DNA of 64,000 nucleotides, taken from NCBI GenBank assembly GCA_032622095.1, contig CP136061.1:122030754-122094753 (forward strand), written 5' to 3'. The notes beneath the pieces were generated by a model, which saw nothing but the letters and a program-made list of their open reading frames with translations, did no database searches and was not told the origin of the DNA. A program made the position numbers and the translations under genes. This stretch comes from Siphonodentalium dalli. Lineage: Eukaryota > Mollusca > Scaphopoda > Gadilida > Siphonodentaliidae. Below, one piece after another: positions 56,301 through 60,980 of this stretch. Positions within the stretch are counted from its first letter, which is position 1, and each line of letters begins with the position of its first letter.

Positions 56301-57399
56301 TATCACTAACAGAGTCTCTTGATTGATTGATTGATTGGGGTTTTATGTCGCTTTAGTCAGTAAGGCCATATCACGACATTGCCAGTTTTAATGGTGGAGG
56401 AAATCCGCACACTTACGGCTAATCTAACAGTGATTTCAATGGCTGATAAACTCGTCGACCATATGCGGCAAACCACCGGCCATCGGCAAGTAACTGGCAA
56501 CTTTCCCAGATAACGATTTCGAGTTACAAAGTCCACGATGGAAACATGTGGATTTGAACCCTTATCGCCAGCGCTGGAAGGCGAAACGGCTTGGAGTTGT
56601 ACCCCTAACCGATTGAGCCACCGAGGCCCCCAGAGTCTCTTGAGAATATTTTTTTAATATCAGCTAATACAAAGCAGAATGAGGTTCCGAGAGGGTGCAT
56701 TTGGTGATGCTAGCCTGCTGTGTGGGGTCTAACTAAATTAACCCTCTGGGGACCTCATTCTGCAAATTTCAGACACACTAATATGAACGTAGTGTCCATA
56801 TCCATAATTTATAACTTATCCGAGTTTCAGAAGCTCACTCGGAGTAGCATGGAAAACTATTGAACGGGTAGCTGCAACTCATTTCACTTTAATATTGTTT
56901 AACTGGGGAACTTCAATCTGATCCGAGGTCTTAGTAGTTGAGGCCTAAGGAGAAGTTACTAGATGGTGAATCTGGTGATGCTAGCCTGACATGCGGGATA
57001 GCATCACTAAATTAACCCTCTGACCTCATTCTGCAAATGTCAGACACAATGTACACAGACTCGATTGTTACAGTACATGTAAGTGTAATATATTCTAGCG
57101 AAATAAATTATTATCTAGGCAATGCTTTCTTTTTCAGTTCTAGTAATATAATTTTCAAATGCTAATTTCAACTGACTACTAAATTGTTTTATGGGGCACT
57201 GTATAATAATCTAGGAATCAATTGATATAATAATGTCTCACATATGGTTATGCCAATAATATTTATAAACTATAACTAATGGCATCTTCTCTACATGTAC
57301 ATGGTGTCTGCAACTCACTTTTAACCCCCTTGTCTGTATCTGAGCCAAAGAGTGCCAAATTTGAGTCCTTCCAGTCATACTTCCTTGCTTTTATTAGAC
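20243..57399 (-). CDS. Gelsolin-like (severin-class) actin-binding protein, 12 confirmed coding exons, 5' end incomplete
   Basis: Joining 57319-57399, 56017-56090, 54412-54486, 51478-51549, 49928-50055, 40034-40142, 39526-39636, 37977-38063, 34521-34603, 33470-33548, 28964-29059 and 20243-20341 (minus strand) gives one open frame of 363 complete codons plus stop, every intron GT...AG and every phase matching. Residues are numbered from the first complete codon. The product has three gelsolin repeats: G1 about 43-156 ([37 protein letters not shown]), G2 about 163-270 ([23 protein letters not shown]) and G3 about 270-363 ([25 protein letters not shown]). Severin, fragmin and earthworm gelsolin-like proteins are about 360-370 residues with the same layout; they bind, cap and sever actin filaments under Ca2+ control in the cytoplasm. 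I infer the same role. The first base of codon 0 and the start codon lie upstream of 57399. Three alternative last exons exist (see separate entries). Confidence 0.95.
20342..21969. other. Last intron, segment without recognised elements
   Basis: AT-rich intronic sequence between last exon a and the family B element. No exon-like frame with correct splice signals seen. Confidence 0.5.
21970..22199. mobile_element. Family B double-hairpin element, intact TTAA site
   Basis: CCCTTCCATGACTGGAGC ... ATGAAAGGG with TTAA at 21966-21969 and 22200-22203. Two TATATAAGAGA hairpins in inverted order around TTTACCTTGACCTTGTAAGC. Confidence 0.85.
22204..23058. other. Last intron, unassigned segment
   Basis: AT-rich; no element ends or exons seen. 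Minus-strand AATAAA at 22493-22498 may serve last exon c. Confidence 0.4.
23174..23269 (-). CDS. Gelsolin-like gene alternative last exon, version c
   Basis: After acceptor AATGTTTCAG this encodes [18 protein letters not shown], then [13 protein letters not shown], then TAG: 31 residues. It differs from version b by three silent third-position changes (His, Thr, Arg codons) and by the last two codons (Thr-Ala against Ser-Val). The silent bias suggests both copies are under protein constraint. AATAAA on this strand occurs at 22493-22498. Confidence 0.8.
   Translation of the reverse strand, partial: NYLRKGDHAFLSITCVPEARLTAPFRAAITA
23346..23776. mobile_element. Family D composite hairpin element, best-preserved copy
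   Basis: CAAGCCTAAGTTTAGTGTGC ... CAAATGACAGGCACACTA. Two GAGGTCCCCAGAGGGTGAAT hairpins flank a third short palindrome around TTGAGGTTCCCAATGGGTG. About 430 bp, non-coding. It separates last exons b and c. Confidence 0.78.
24000..24095 (-). CDS. Gelsolin-like gene alternative last exon, version b
   Basis: After acceptor AATGTTTCAG this encodes [18 protein letters not shown], then [13 protein letters not shown], then TAG: 31 residues in the same phase as version a and sharing the NYL.K start. Pyrimidine-rich tract and AG are intact. It lies in a duplicated segment (23872-24165) similar to 23059-23330. AATAAA on this strand at 23328-23333 could serve as poly(A) signal. Reads as an alternative terminal exon; no transcript evidence is available here. 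Confidence 0.8.
   Translation of the reverse strand, partial: NYLRKGDHAFLSITCVPEARLTAPFRAAISV
24166..24730. other. Last intron, unassigned segment
   Basis: AT-rich; ORFs on the minus strand at 24224-24688 show no domain and no exon signals. Confidence 0.45.
24731..25965 (+). mobile_element. Pearl/Helentron-like element P7, split by a hAT element
   Basis: 5' end ACAAGAGCATCGCTAGGGC. Core units have (A/G)TAACTC at 25435, 25605 and 25775, exactly 170 bp apart. Then GGACGCACGCACGCAC and the terminal hairpin GTCCTCCGAACCC...GGGTCGGTGGAC followed by AAAAA. Confidence 0.78.
24748..25125. mobile_element. hAT-like MITE with 8-bp duplication and a 24-base G run
   Basis: Termini CAGGGGTGCCGGAAG / CTTCCGGCGCCCCTG, flanked by GCTAGGGC at 24740-24747 and 25126-25133. 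The duplicated 8 bp belong to the 5' end of the pearl-like host, so the insertion is later. G24 at 24795-24818. No transposase. Confidence 0.9.
25966..26513 (+). mobile_element. Pearl-like core units with a second 3' end
   Basis: Three more 170-bp units ((A/G)TAACTC at 25973, 26143, 26313), then ACGGACAGACGGACGGAC and the hairpin TACGACCTTTTTTC / AAAAAGGGCGTA ending AATAAA. It follows another 3' end directly, so it is either a tandem element or an element with a duplicated terminus. Confidence 0.72.
26912..27300 (+). mobile_element. Short pearl-like element
   Basis: 5' ACAAGAGCATTGCTAGGGTG, as in P7; about two core units (CATAACTCTGGTGAAAATTG, CATAACTCTTGTGAATATCG); then GGACGGACAGATGGATGGAC and a weak terminal stem AATCCCGTTTTTTTT...ACGCATG. 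Confidence 0.65.
27362..28191 (+). mobile_element. Pearl/Helentron-like element P10
   Basis: 5' AACAAGAGATTGCACTGGCA with palindrome GCACTGGCAGTGC. Core units contain AACTCTAGAACGGAAAA and CCATACCAAATTTCATTGAG with variable spacing (149-186 bp). 3' hairpin ATACCCCCATTCTC...GAGTGGGGGGTAT then AATTATG. Confidence 0.75.
28225..28328. mobile_element. Short TTAA-type MITE
   Basis: CTCATTCAGTGC / GCACTGAATGAG with TTAA on the right and GTAA on the left. 104 bp, A-run in the middle. Confidence 0.6.
28964..29059 (-). CDS. Gelsolin-like gene exon, domain G3 core
   Basis: Acceptor TATTTTCAG, donor GTAAGT, phase 0 on both sides. It encodes [20 protein letters not shown] then [12 protein letters not shown] (residues 300-331). 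This exon can splice in phase to any of three last exons, each of which starts with Asn-Tyr-Leu. Confidence 0.97.
29060..29999. other. Intron 10, unassigned segment
   Basis: AT-rich; short frames at 29468-29772 show no domain. GGAAATTTCCAA-type inverted phrases near 29700-29850 may be remnants of an old element. Confidence 0.4.
30000..30735 (+). repeat. Degenerate tandem units of pearl type
   Basis: Phrases like ACCTGGTGACCCCAT, AACAAATCTGAAT and TTTTAAGAATTACTAT recur about every 130-190 bp. The same phrases occur intact at 31520-31893, so this looks like a decayed copy of that family. Confidence 0.55.
30750..31185. mobile_element. Family D composite hairpin element
   Basis: CAAGCCTTGAAATAGTGTGA ... 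ATGTCAGACACACTAAATT. The first hairpin is intact (30795-30880). The second is partly lost, with a further GTCAGACACACT end at the right. Confidence 0.7.
31520..31893 (+). mobile_element. Pearl/Helentron-like element P12
   Basis: Two core units (AGTTATGTCACTGGCTCTGC and AGTTATGGCCCTGGCTTCGC), GACGGACGGATGGATGGACG microsatellite, then the terminal hairpin TAGCTCCACCGGAGAC...GTCTCAGGTGAGCTA then AAAA. Confidence 0.72.
31910..32205. repeat. Partial family D element
   Basis: ATCTGCTATGGGAGACCTGG and CACTAAATTCAGCCTCTGGG match internal and right parts of family D; ends are decayed. Confidence 0.5.
32831..33261. mobile_element. Family D composite hairpin element
   Basis: CAAGCCTGCAAATAGTATGT ... 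AAATGACAGACACACT. Two GAGGTCCCCAGAGGGTGAAT-type hairpins, middle CACCCATTAGTCACCTCAAT. Its right edge is about 210 bp from an exon acceptor-side boundary at 33470. Confidence 0.75.
33470..33548 (-). CDS. Gelsolin-like gene exon, start of domain G3
   Basis: Acceptor TTTGACAG, donor GTAATT. It encodes [20 protein letters not shown] then GDFDSK (residues 274-299). [11 protein letters not shown] corresponds to the LYKVSNGAGTM start of gelsolin domain 3. Lysine-rich. Confidence 0.95.
33549..34188. other. Intron 9, unassigned part
   Basis: AT-rich; nothing recognised. Confidence 0.5.
34189..34401. mobile_element. Family A foldback MITE
   Basis: CTACAGTAATGCCC ... CATTACTGTAG, flanked by TA. Near-perfect hairpin, loop at CTCTTGATGAGAG. 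About 120 bp from the exon at 34521. Confidence 0.82.
34521..34603 (-). CDS. Gelsolin-like gene exon, acidic G2-G3 linker
   Basis: Acceptor ATCACAG, donor GTACCA. It encodes [19 protein letters not shown] then ADQTKELY (residues 246-272), ending in phase 2 (AG) to make Arg273. Residues 254-262 are almost all acidic. The donor is weaker than average. A foldback ends about 120 bp downstream, at 34189-34401. Confidence 0.93.
34604..35243. other. Intron 8, unassigned part
   Basis: AT-rich; a 72-codon plus-strand frame at 35044-35262 has no known domain. Confidence 0.45.
35674..36263 (+). mobile_element. Pearl/Helentron-like element P13
   Basis: 5' AACAAGTGCACCGCTGGGCG, two core units with GGGGCGTAACTCTGGAAAAA (35872 and 36028), GACGGACGGACGG microsatellite, and 3' hairpin ACCCCCAAATCTCC...GGAGATCGGGGGCAT then AATAAAA. 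Inserted inside the hAT-like element. Confidence 0.78.
36715..36825 (-). pseudogene. BED zinc-finger fragment of a hAT transposase
   Basis: A 36-codon minus-strand frame from ATG (36823-36825) to TGA reads [15 protein letters not shown] then [13 protein letters not shown].-.F....K..C..C is the start of a BED zinc finger, the DNA-binding domain at the N-terminus of many hAT transposases. The downstream His pair and the RNase H-like domain are missing, so it is a remnant. Confidence 0.7.
37500..37965 (+). repeat. Dispersed repeat, copy 2 (pair at 3288-3690)
   Basis: Same ordered phrases as the first copy, ending a few bases before the donor side of the exon at 37977. The donor GTGTGT itself lies just outside the repeat. 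Confidence 0.7.
37977..38063 (-). CDS. Gelsolin-like gene exon, domain G2 helix
   Basis: Acceptor TTTTCCAG, donor GTGTGT, phase 0 on both sides. It encodes [20 protein letters not shown] then LDEDTLYPE (residues 217-245), the G2 helix and following strand. A 204-bp foldback element starts at 38098, only 34 bp before the acceptor, so the branch point must lie in that gap or inside the foldback. Confidence 0.95.
38098..38301. mobile_element. Family A foldback MITE next to a splice acceptor
   Basis: CAGTAATGCCC ... GGGCATTACTG, 204 bp. The left edge is 34 bp upstream (in gene sense) of the acceptor of exon 37977-38063. The right arm has a short deletion and changes (AACTCAATGCTGAAAAATTA). Confidence 0.82.
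38305..38545. mobile_element. Family B double-hairpin element, right end unclear
   Basis: CCCTTCCCTGACTATAGC ... two CATTCTCTTATATA-type hairpins, then GCTGCACCAGTGCAGC. It abuts the family A element on one side and lies within 12 bp of the next on the other. Confidence 0.65.
38557..38771. mobile_element. Family A foldback MITE
   Basis: CAGTAATGCCCTAAGTAATC ... GAGCATTACTG, 215 bp hairpin with loop CTCTCCCCCCGAGAG. TA on both sides. Confidence 0.82.
39114..39441. mobile_element. Family D composite hairpin element, left part deleted
   Basis: CCAAGCCTTGAAATAATGTA ... CAGACACACTATTTCAAGGC. It shows the longest terminal inverted repeat of the family: AAGCCTTGAAATA at the left and TATTTCAAGGC at the right. 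Confidence 0.72.
39526..39636 (-). CDS. Gelsolin-like gene exon, domain G2 core
   Basis: Acceptor AATTCAG, donor GTATGT, phase 0 on both sides. It encodes [19 protein letters not shown] then [18 protein letters not shown] (residues 180-216), the canonical [15 protein letters not shown] repeat core, with the Asp pair of the Ca2+ site at 190-191. Confidence 0.97.
40034..40142 (-). CDS. Gelsolin-like gene exon, G1-G2 linker and start of G2
   Basis: Acceptor ATTTTTAG, donor GTAGGG. It encodes [18 protein letters not shown] then [18 protein letters not shown] (residues 144-179). [10 protein letters not shown] and [10 protein letters not shown] match the gelsolin segments linked to filament side binding and phosphoinositide binding. 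The upstream Lys-rich patch of vertebrate gelsolin is reduced here (YFKHITILNGG), so lipid regulation should not be assumed. Confidence 0.96.
40390..40614. mobile_element. Family B double-hairpin element
   Basis: TTAA at 40386-40389 and 40615-40618 (after ATGAAACGG). Termini are mutated but the two inverted CATTCTCTTATA hairpins and spacer AAGGTAAATATTGCTAGGCC are present. Confidence 0.7.
40873..41069 (+). mobile_element. 5' fragment of the P1/P2 pearl-like family
   Basis: AACGAGAGGCAATCACGATC then CAGATGTTTAACCCATCCCT and TTGAATTATAGAGTATACTG, colinear with the first ~200 bp of the element at 52375. Confidence 0.65.
41620..42585 (+). mobile_element. Pearl/Helentron-like element P3, nested in another copy
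   Basis: 5' AACGAGAGGCCGATC (partly repeated), core with GGATCGAACCCATATTCAAA, GACAGACAGACGGATGGAC, 3' hairpin TACCATACTATGGTATAGGT then ACACATAAAAA. The 120 bp before it (41500-41619) are core sequence of the same superfamily, broken by this insertion. Confidence 0.7.
42590..43135. other. Intron 5, unassigned part
   Basis: AT-rich, nothing recognised. Confidence 0.45.
43136..43679 (+). mobile_element. Pearl/Helentron-like element P5, 5' end unclear
   Basis: Core units with GGGCCATAACTC at 43274 and 43424 (150 bp apart), (GACA)n/(GACG)n microsatellite at 43569-43610, and terminal hairpin TACCATACTATGGTATGGGT then AAACATAAAA. Confidence 0.75.
43792..44115. repeat. Palindrome built from the end of the 4.7-kb element
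   Basis: AATATTTTCCTTAAAAAGTA at the left is mirrored by TACTTTTTAAGGAAAATATT at the right, with ATCTTGCCCACTGAAC / GTTCAGTGGGCAAGAT inside. The left half (43816-44005) matches the right end of the large element (48600-48789, reverse complement) for about 190 bp, through CCCGTGTAATCACGTGGTTT. Confidence 0.75.
45827..45960 (-). other. tRNA-like segment inside the 4.7-kb element
   Basis: Minus strand reads GGTGGTTATGCCATCGGACT, then ACTGGCGACCTGGGTTCGAC. GGTTCGAC resembles a pol III B box and the upstream TGGTTATGCC a poor A box. It may be a SINE-head remnant. I cannot fold a proper cloverleaf. Confidence 0.3.
46080..47850 (+). repeat. Three direct repeats within the 4.7-kb element
   Basis: GGTTCGATGGGTAGCCCCAA at about 46091, 47239 (one change) and 47699, each followed within 60 bp by GACTATC..CC.GAGT.CTAATTACGCCAA. 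The first and third are also followed by GGGACC(C)TCGAAAC(A/G)AGGGAA. Spacing is irregular (1148 and 460 bp). Confidence 0.7.
49106..49927. other. Intron 5, 3' part in coordinates, unassigned
   Basis: AT-rich; a 92-codon plus-strand frame at 49237-49515 has no domain. Confidence 0.45.
49928..50055 (-). CDS. Gelsolin-like gene exon, G1 long helix and end of G1
   Basis: Acceptor TTTTTCAG, donor GTGAGT. It encodes residues 101-142. [14 protein letters not shown] is the G1 helix that lies along actin in gelsolin, and [17 protein letters not shown] is the closing segment. It ends in phase 2 (AC), giving Thr143 with the next exon. It is the longest exon seen (128 nt). The intron that follows (49927 to 40143) is 9.8 kb. 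Confidence 0.97.
50056..50449. other. Intron 4, unassigned part
   Basis: Nothing recognised apart from short frames on both strands without domains. Confidence 0.45.
50450..51190 (+). mobile_element. Pearl/Helentron-like element P14
   Basis: Three core units with TTAATAACTC (50611, 50777, 50967), TCCGTCATCTATATACATGT and GTAGGAGGAGTTGATTACAC; GACGGACGAATGGACGGACG; 3' hairpin GTCCCCCAAAAATAAATT / TTTTTCGGGGGAC then AAAAAA. Unit spacing is uneven owing to small indels. 5' boundary uncertain. Confidence 0.72.
51478..51549 (-). CDS. Gelsolin-like gene exon, domain G1 actin-binding face
   Basis: Acceptor GTTCTAG, donor GTTGGT (weak), phase 0 on both sides. It encodes [20 protein letters not shown] then YSSQ (residues 77-100), including the YDVHFWIG strand that precedes the long actin-binding helix of G1. 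Confidence 0.95.
51550..52374. other. Intron 3, unassigned part
   Basis: AT-rich; nothing recognised. Confidence 0.45.
52375..53670 (+). mobile_element. Pearl/Helentron-like element P2, near-identical to P1
   Basis: AACGAGAGGTCGATCACGAT at the 5' end, hairpin TACCATACTATGGTATGGGT and AAACATAAAAA at the 3' end, with GACAGACAGACAGACAGACG before the hairpin. The 73-codon frame at 52521-52742 matches that at 6549-6770 (opposite strand) at all but one residue, which shows DNA identity, not coding function. Confidence 0.82.
53671..54142. other. Intron 3, unassigned part
   Basis: AT-rich; nothing recognised. Confidence 0.45.
54143..54354. mobile_element. Family A foldback MITE, diverged copy
   Basis: CTGTAATGTCC ... 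GGACATTACTG; same internal arms (GGATTTAGTCAGAAATATGG) with more mismatches, and the loop region is asymmetric. 57 bp from the donor of the exon at 54412. The motif GTAGAGTGATAATAGCTGTAA flanks it in two copies (54090 and 54357). Confidence 0.72.
54412..54486 (-). CDS. Gelsolin-like gene exon, domain G1 core
   Basis: Acceptor TTATTACAG, donor GTAAGT, phase 0 on both sides. It encodes [19 protein letters not shown] then SYIILN (residues 52-76). The G-D-S-Y segment supplies the type-2 Ca2+ site aspartate of gelsolin repeats. A foldback element (54143-54354) ends only 57 bp past the donor. Confidence 0.96.
54656..54902. mobile_element. Family B double-hairpin element with TTAG on both sides
   Basis: CCCTTTCATCTTTCATGCCA ... 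CAGTCATGGAAGGG, flanked by TTAG at 54652-54655 and 54903-54906. Two inverted hairpins around CAAGGTCAAGGTAAATATTG. Confidence 0.8.
54903..55470. other. Intron 2, unassigned part
   Basis: AT-rich. Phrase AGGAGGAGTTGATTACACCA near 54990 is shared with P14, a short remnant. Confidence 0.45.
55471..55683. mobile_element. Family A foldback MITE
   Basis: CAGTAATGCCCTAAATAATC ... GGGTATTACTG, TA on both sides, loop at CTCTCACTGAGAG. Confidence 0.82.
55753..55935 (+). repeat. Minisatellite, 20/23-bp unit
   Basis: About eight units of CACTGTTCAATACAGTGTTC plus CAT or CTT; some lack the three bases ACA/ACG. Each unit contains CACTGT...ACAGTG, so it can form a small stem. Confidence 0.85.
56017..56090 (-). 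CDS. Gelsolin-like gene exon, start of domain G1
   Basis: Acceptor TTTTTCAG, donor GTAGGT. It encodes [19 protein letters not shown] then IWRIV (residues 28-51). The W..AG.KV...IWRIV pattern is the first strand of gelsolin domain 1. Its 5' split codon (AG) completes Lys27. Confidence 0.95.
56323..56630 (-). mobile_element. tRNA-derived SINE with 13-bp target duplication
   Basis: Minus strand starts GGGGCCTCGGTGGCTCAATC (A box TGGCTCAATCGG) and has the B box GGTTCAAATCC about 60 bp on; it ends GACATAAAACCCCAATCAAT with (CAAT) repeats. CAGAGTCTCTTGA flanks both sides (56310-56322 and 56631-56643). Head, tail and duplication are those of molluscan/metazoan tRNA SINEs moved by a LINE. Confidence 0.9.
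56676..56780. repeat. Single-hairpin family D fragment
   Basis: GCAGAATGAGGTTCCGAGAG ... ACCCTCTGGGGACCTCATTC then CAGACACACTA. Only one of the two hairpins is present. Confidence 0.6.
56890..57052. repeat. Family D fragment
   Basis: AACTGGGGAACTTCAATCTG, a decayed GAGAAGTTACTAGATGGTGA hairpin and ATGTCAGACACA end. With the fragment at 56676 it may be one element broken by other changes. Confidence 0.55.
57319..57399 (-). CDS. Gelsolin-like gene, first confirmed coding exon
   Basis: Acceptor TATTTCCAG, donor GTGAGT. It encodes [18 protein letters not shown] and then SDTDKGVK (residues 1-26), the N-terminal lead-in that is highly conserved in annelid/mollusc gelsolin-like proteins, where it usually follows a Met within a few residues. 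The exon begins with the last two bases of a codon (GT), so one base must come from an upstream exon. It ends with one base (A), which makes Lys27 with the next exon. Confidence 0.93.
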
Positions 57400-57509
57400 C
57401 TGGAAATAAAATGAAAGTCGTTTGGCCACAAAACCTAGATTACTATCATCTTCCTCCTAATACATGTACATTGAAGCATGTTCTAATTTTAATCCATAAT
57501 TCACTGTAA

Positions 57510-57700
57510 AGTAATGCCCTAAATAATCGACTCCTTAACCACAGCTGAATTATGGGTAACTTAGAACTTTCCAACTAAATCCTGAAAAACTTCTATTCGG
57601 ATTTAGGATTTAGTCGGAAATATGGCTTGTTGCCATTCATCGGAAAACTCTAAGTTACCCATAATTCTGCTGTGGTTAAGGAGTCGATTATTTAGGGCAT
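57510..57700. mobile_element. Family A foldback MITE, truncated arms
   Basis: GTAATGCCCTAAATAATCGA ... TCGATTATTTAGGGCAT. The inner arms are rearranged (TAACTTAGAACTTTCCAACT), and the right terminus is lost. Lies 110 bp upstream of the first confirmed exon. Confidence 0.7.
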
Positions 57701-58271
57701 GTTTATGGACAGTAATTTGGTTATAACTTACATGCACATGACAAATTGTAATGGGAAAAGTAACAAAATATCACTTCTATAATTACATTTGAGTATCTAG
57801 TATACCAGAATGTTTTGGAATCAGATGTACATACGATAAATATTTTTAAAATATAAATAGAATTCTCGTCCCTGCCTAGATTTGGAAGAAATCTATGAAG
57901 ATCCAGGTCCAAGTAACGATATTTATTTGTGTGTACTTATTGATATCGATTGTTGCTTAACAGGAAACTCTTCCAAACAAAATCATACATCCATTTATAA
58001 GGAAAGGAGTCATTATTCAAAACAATGAATTGCCTTTAGAAAAATAAAAAACAAATATTATCGGGAAATTGGTTGTGCAAAATAAAATTTATTCAGTTTG
58101 TATCTAAATATGTGTATCTGATCAACAGCATGAATGTCAATATAGGAAACATAACTCGTAATTGGATTGGTGGGAACGAGGATATGCGGAGACGCAGCTA
58201 CATGTAAGTTTAACTCTTGGATAATGAATATTATTCAGTTAGTACCCAATGCAGAGAGTAATTATTTAATC
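57701..58271. other. Unassigned upstream sequence
   Basis: AT-rich; nothing recognised. A 24-bp solo fragment of family A (ATGCCCTAAATAATCGAT) follows at 58276. Confidence 0.45.
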
Positions 58272-58439
58272 TACAGAAATGCCCTAAATAATCGATTAGT
58301 CCAAAAAGATACAAAAGTTTTATCAAAACTTGACGGTAAACATTGGAAAATGTAAAAGCATTTAACAAATACTCAGAAAATAATAATCAGACAAAAGTAT
58401 TTGAATTTACTACATGATTAGCGAGGTTTGTTGAGAAAT

Positions 58440-58620
58440 CGCTGTGGCAAATTTGTTTGCATAATAGTGGGGGCTGTAAGGTGATGGGGTGTGCAAATTT
58501 GGATCAAAGCGTGAAAATTGGCACACATATAGAGTAGACCATGGGGGTTCAGTTCGAAGCGAGACCCAAATTGGCAGACCCCCTCATATGACCTTGAGAT
58601 CAAGGTCAAGGTCATCAACA
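58440..58620 (+). repeat. Repeat with nuclear-receptor-type half sites, copy 1
   Basis: GCAAATTTGGATCAAAGCG, GGTTCAGTTCGAAGCGAGAC and GACCTTGAGATCAAGGTCAA. TCAAGGTCA occurs at 58600-58608 and overlaps again at 58606-58614. Confidence 0.5.
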
Positions 58621-59829
58621 TGAATTTTCACTATAGGTTGCCTGGAATGTGCATACGGGAACTAAAAGGGTATGGATTGTGCATATTATTCATTACTCCA
58701 CACCGGGGAGACATAATATGACTAACATCGTGATATTTGGGGGCTTTATATGAAAGTTGGAATAGTTTTGGTGACCTTGAACTTAAAATTGTGCCATGTT
58801 GTCAATTATCACATGAGAGAGGGAATAGTTTAGGCATATTTTAAGACGTTTTATTCAAACATATTTCAACAATCATAATTATATCCAATATAAGTGGGGG
58901 CATAACGTGGCTTATTTGGTAAGGTGTGTGTTGCATTAGACAAACATAAGCCATTCCAATTAGTGATGGTGAAACTGATTCGAATCTGGCACACACAGGG
59001 ATTCATGTACATGTAATTGGGAAAGTTTGTCAATTGCTTTTCTGTGTTCAGTGATTTATTCTCAGTGAAATATATCCTCTGCACAGCCTTTCATCGACCT
59101 GTAAACATGAGTGATATACCATGATCTGACATAGCAGCTAAAACGACCATAAACCCTAATAAAACAACCAGCAAATATCAGTTTCTTAAATTGTAATGAT
59201 GCGCTTACTCAAAGTGAATCGTGTTCGCTGGTGTTCCGATAATTATTTTGACACTATCAGATACACGGCACTTATCAATGAAGTCACACCATTTTTTAAC
59301 AATTATTTTCATCCCATTAATATTGTTATGTCATAAGCCAATACTGTTCAGACCATACGCTTGTCGCATGTAGTACTAATCAAAATGTATACCTCTATTG
59401 AAAATTAAATTGAATAAAGTCAAGTCGGCGACATATCGAAATCATATAAAACTCCCAACAGCATGTCTCAAGATTATGTCATCAATGCACTTGTTGTGCT
59501 TTGAGAAAAAGAAATAAGATGTTTTCAGTCATGTGTGGCAATAACACATACTATTCACAGACAAGTTTCGTAATGCTACACAATTGATTTGACACAAAAT
59601 TTCCAAATGGCTTGACCATGCATGTACGTGTAGGCGGAATATTCACATGATTCAGGTTACTTTCTTTGGCAATGGCAACACCAGGTACATGTACATGTGG
59701 CTGTACCTTGCTATTATTCTTCATAATATACTGAAGAGAATTTGTTGGTTTTATTCTCATAATTTTAAAAGCTACATAAGAGTTTGTATTACCAGACAAA
59801 GTCCTGAAATTACAAGAATGTTGAGTCTC
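58621..59829. other. Unassigned upstream sequence
   Basis: AT-rich, with several GTACATGTAC-like palindromic words. No gene or element ends seen. Confidence 0.4.
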
Positions 59830-60980
59830 TGTGAGTGAGATGTCGGACCACTCTCATAGATGGGTACCATCTGGTCAAGCAGTATATGGGGAATTCGATC
59901 ATAAGCAGAGAGGTGCACAATGATCACACGATTCCAGAATGCAGGCAATCTGTTCATCACTGGAAACTGGCACATTGGTTGCCCAGTTTCGGGATATGCA
60001 TGGGTGATATTGGTGCACTCGATCTGCACCCTAATTCCAGGATATCGGATACAGGTAATCTGGTCACCGCTGGTTCTGGATATGGCTAACTTGACCGACC
60101 ACTGCTGGAATTTGTATTTGGGTAGCCCAGTCCCAGAATAAGAATATATTGTCATGTGTCACTGCTAGATATACGTGTAAGTTACGCTTTTCACAGCTGT
60201 TCGCGTATAGTGACTTCTCTTGAAATTGACCACCACAATACGGATACATAATATGGATATTCTAGACATCAATAGAGACAAGATAACTGGCGTTCCAATT
60301 TCGGTATACATACAATACACTGCCCCAAATGAATCGCAATTGCCTCCCAAATCCAACGATACAGGTAAACTAGAGGAATAGTCATATACTGATGTATGTT
60401 ATCTGGTCACGACTAAAATGTGGCACTTTTGACTAATCAGTATATGTATCGCTATGCCACTACCTGGGCAATCATAGATGCTGATGCCCCAAGGCCAAAC
60501 AAATGTATGGTTTGCATGGATATGTGTTATTATGTGGTGGGTACTTTAGCTGACCAATTAATGCTGTAATCTGAGTCATATGGCCCCTGCTTTCGTCCAC
60601 CACGATGGACATGCACCCAGTTCCTAGATACCACTACTTTGGGAACTATTGAGGTACCGGATAACATAATATGGGGAGGCTATAGACATCCAGTTCTCCG
60701 ACATCGCTGTTCTGTTCTGGCAATCTGACCAACAACTTTCTGAATACCTACGGTACACTATAATGATCCATATTGAGATACGGGTAACCTGCCACTAATG
60801 TGAATATCCAATCCAGTCCTTGTACATGTTATGAGGCCCATTGATACATAGATATAATAGTATGCTGACCACCCCCCTGATGACAATTTCACATATTGTC
60901 TACCAAATCGGAGATGTAAACACCAGAGAGCCAGCCTTAACATGCCACAATAATGGCTTGTTTTAGGACTCAATGGCATA
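59830..60980. repeat. Highly degenerate ~55-60 bp tandem repeat region
   Basis: Words like TTC(C/G/T)(A/G)GGATAT..., GGTAA(T/C)CTGG(T/C)CAC and CCCAGT(T/C)(T/C)C recur loosely. This keeps frames open (59772-60155 minus, 127 codons) without any recognisable protein. Confidence 0.35.

Noticed and set aside
59772-60155. Longest ORF of the window, 127 codons, minus strand
   Set aside because: No recognisable domain, no splice context, overlapping open frames on the other strand, and it sits in a degenerate tandem repeat.
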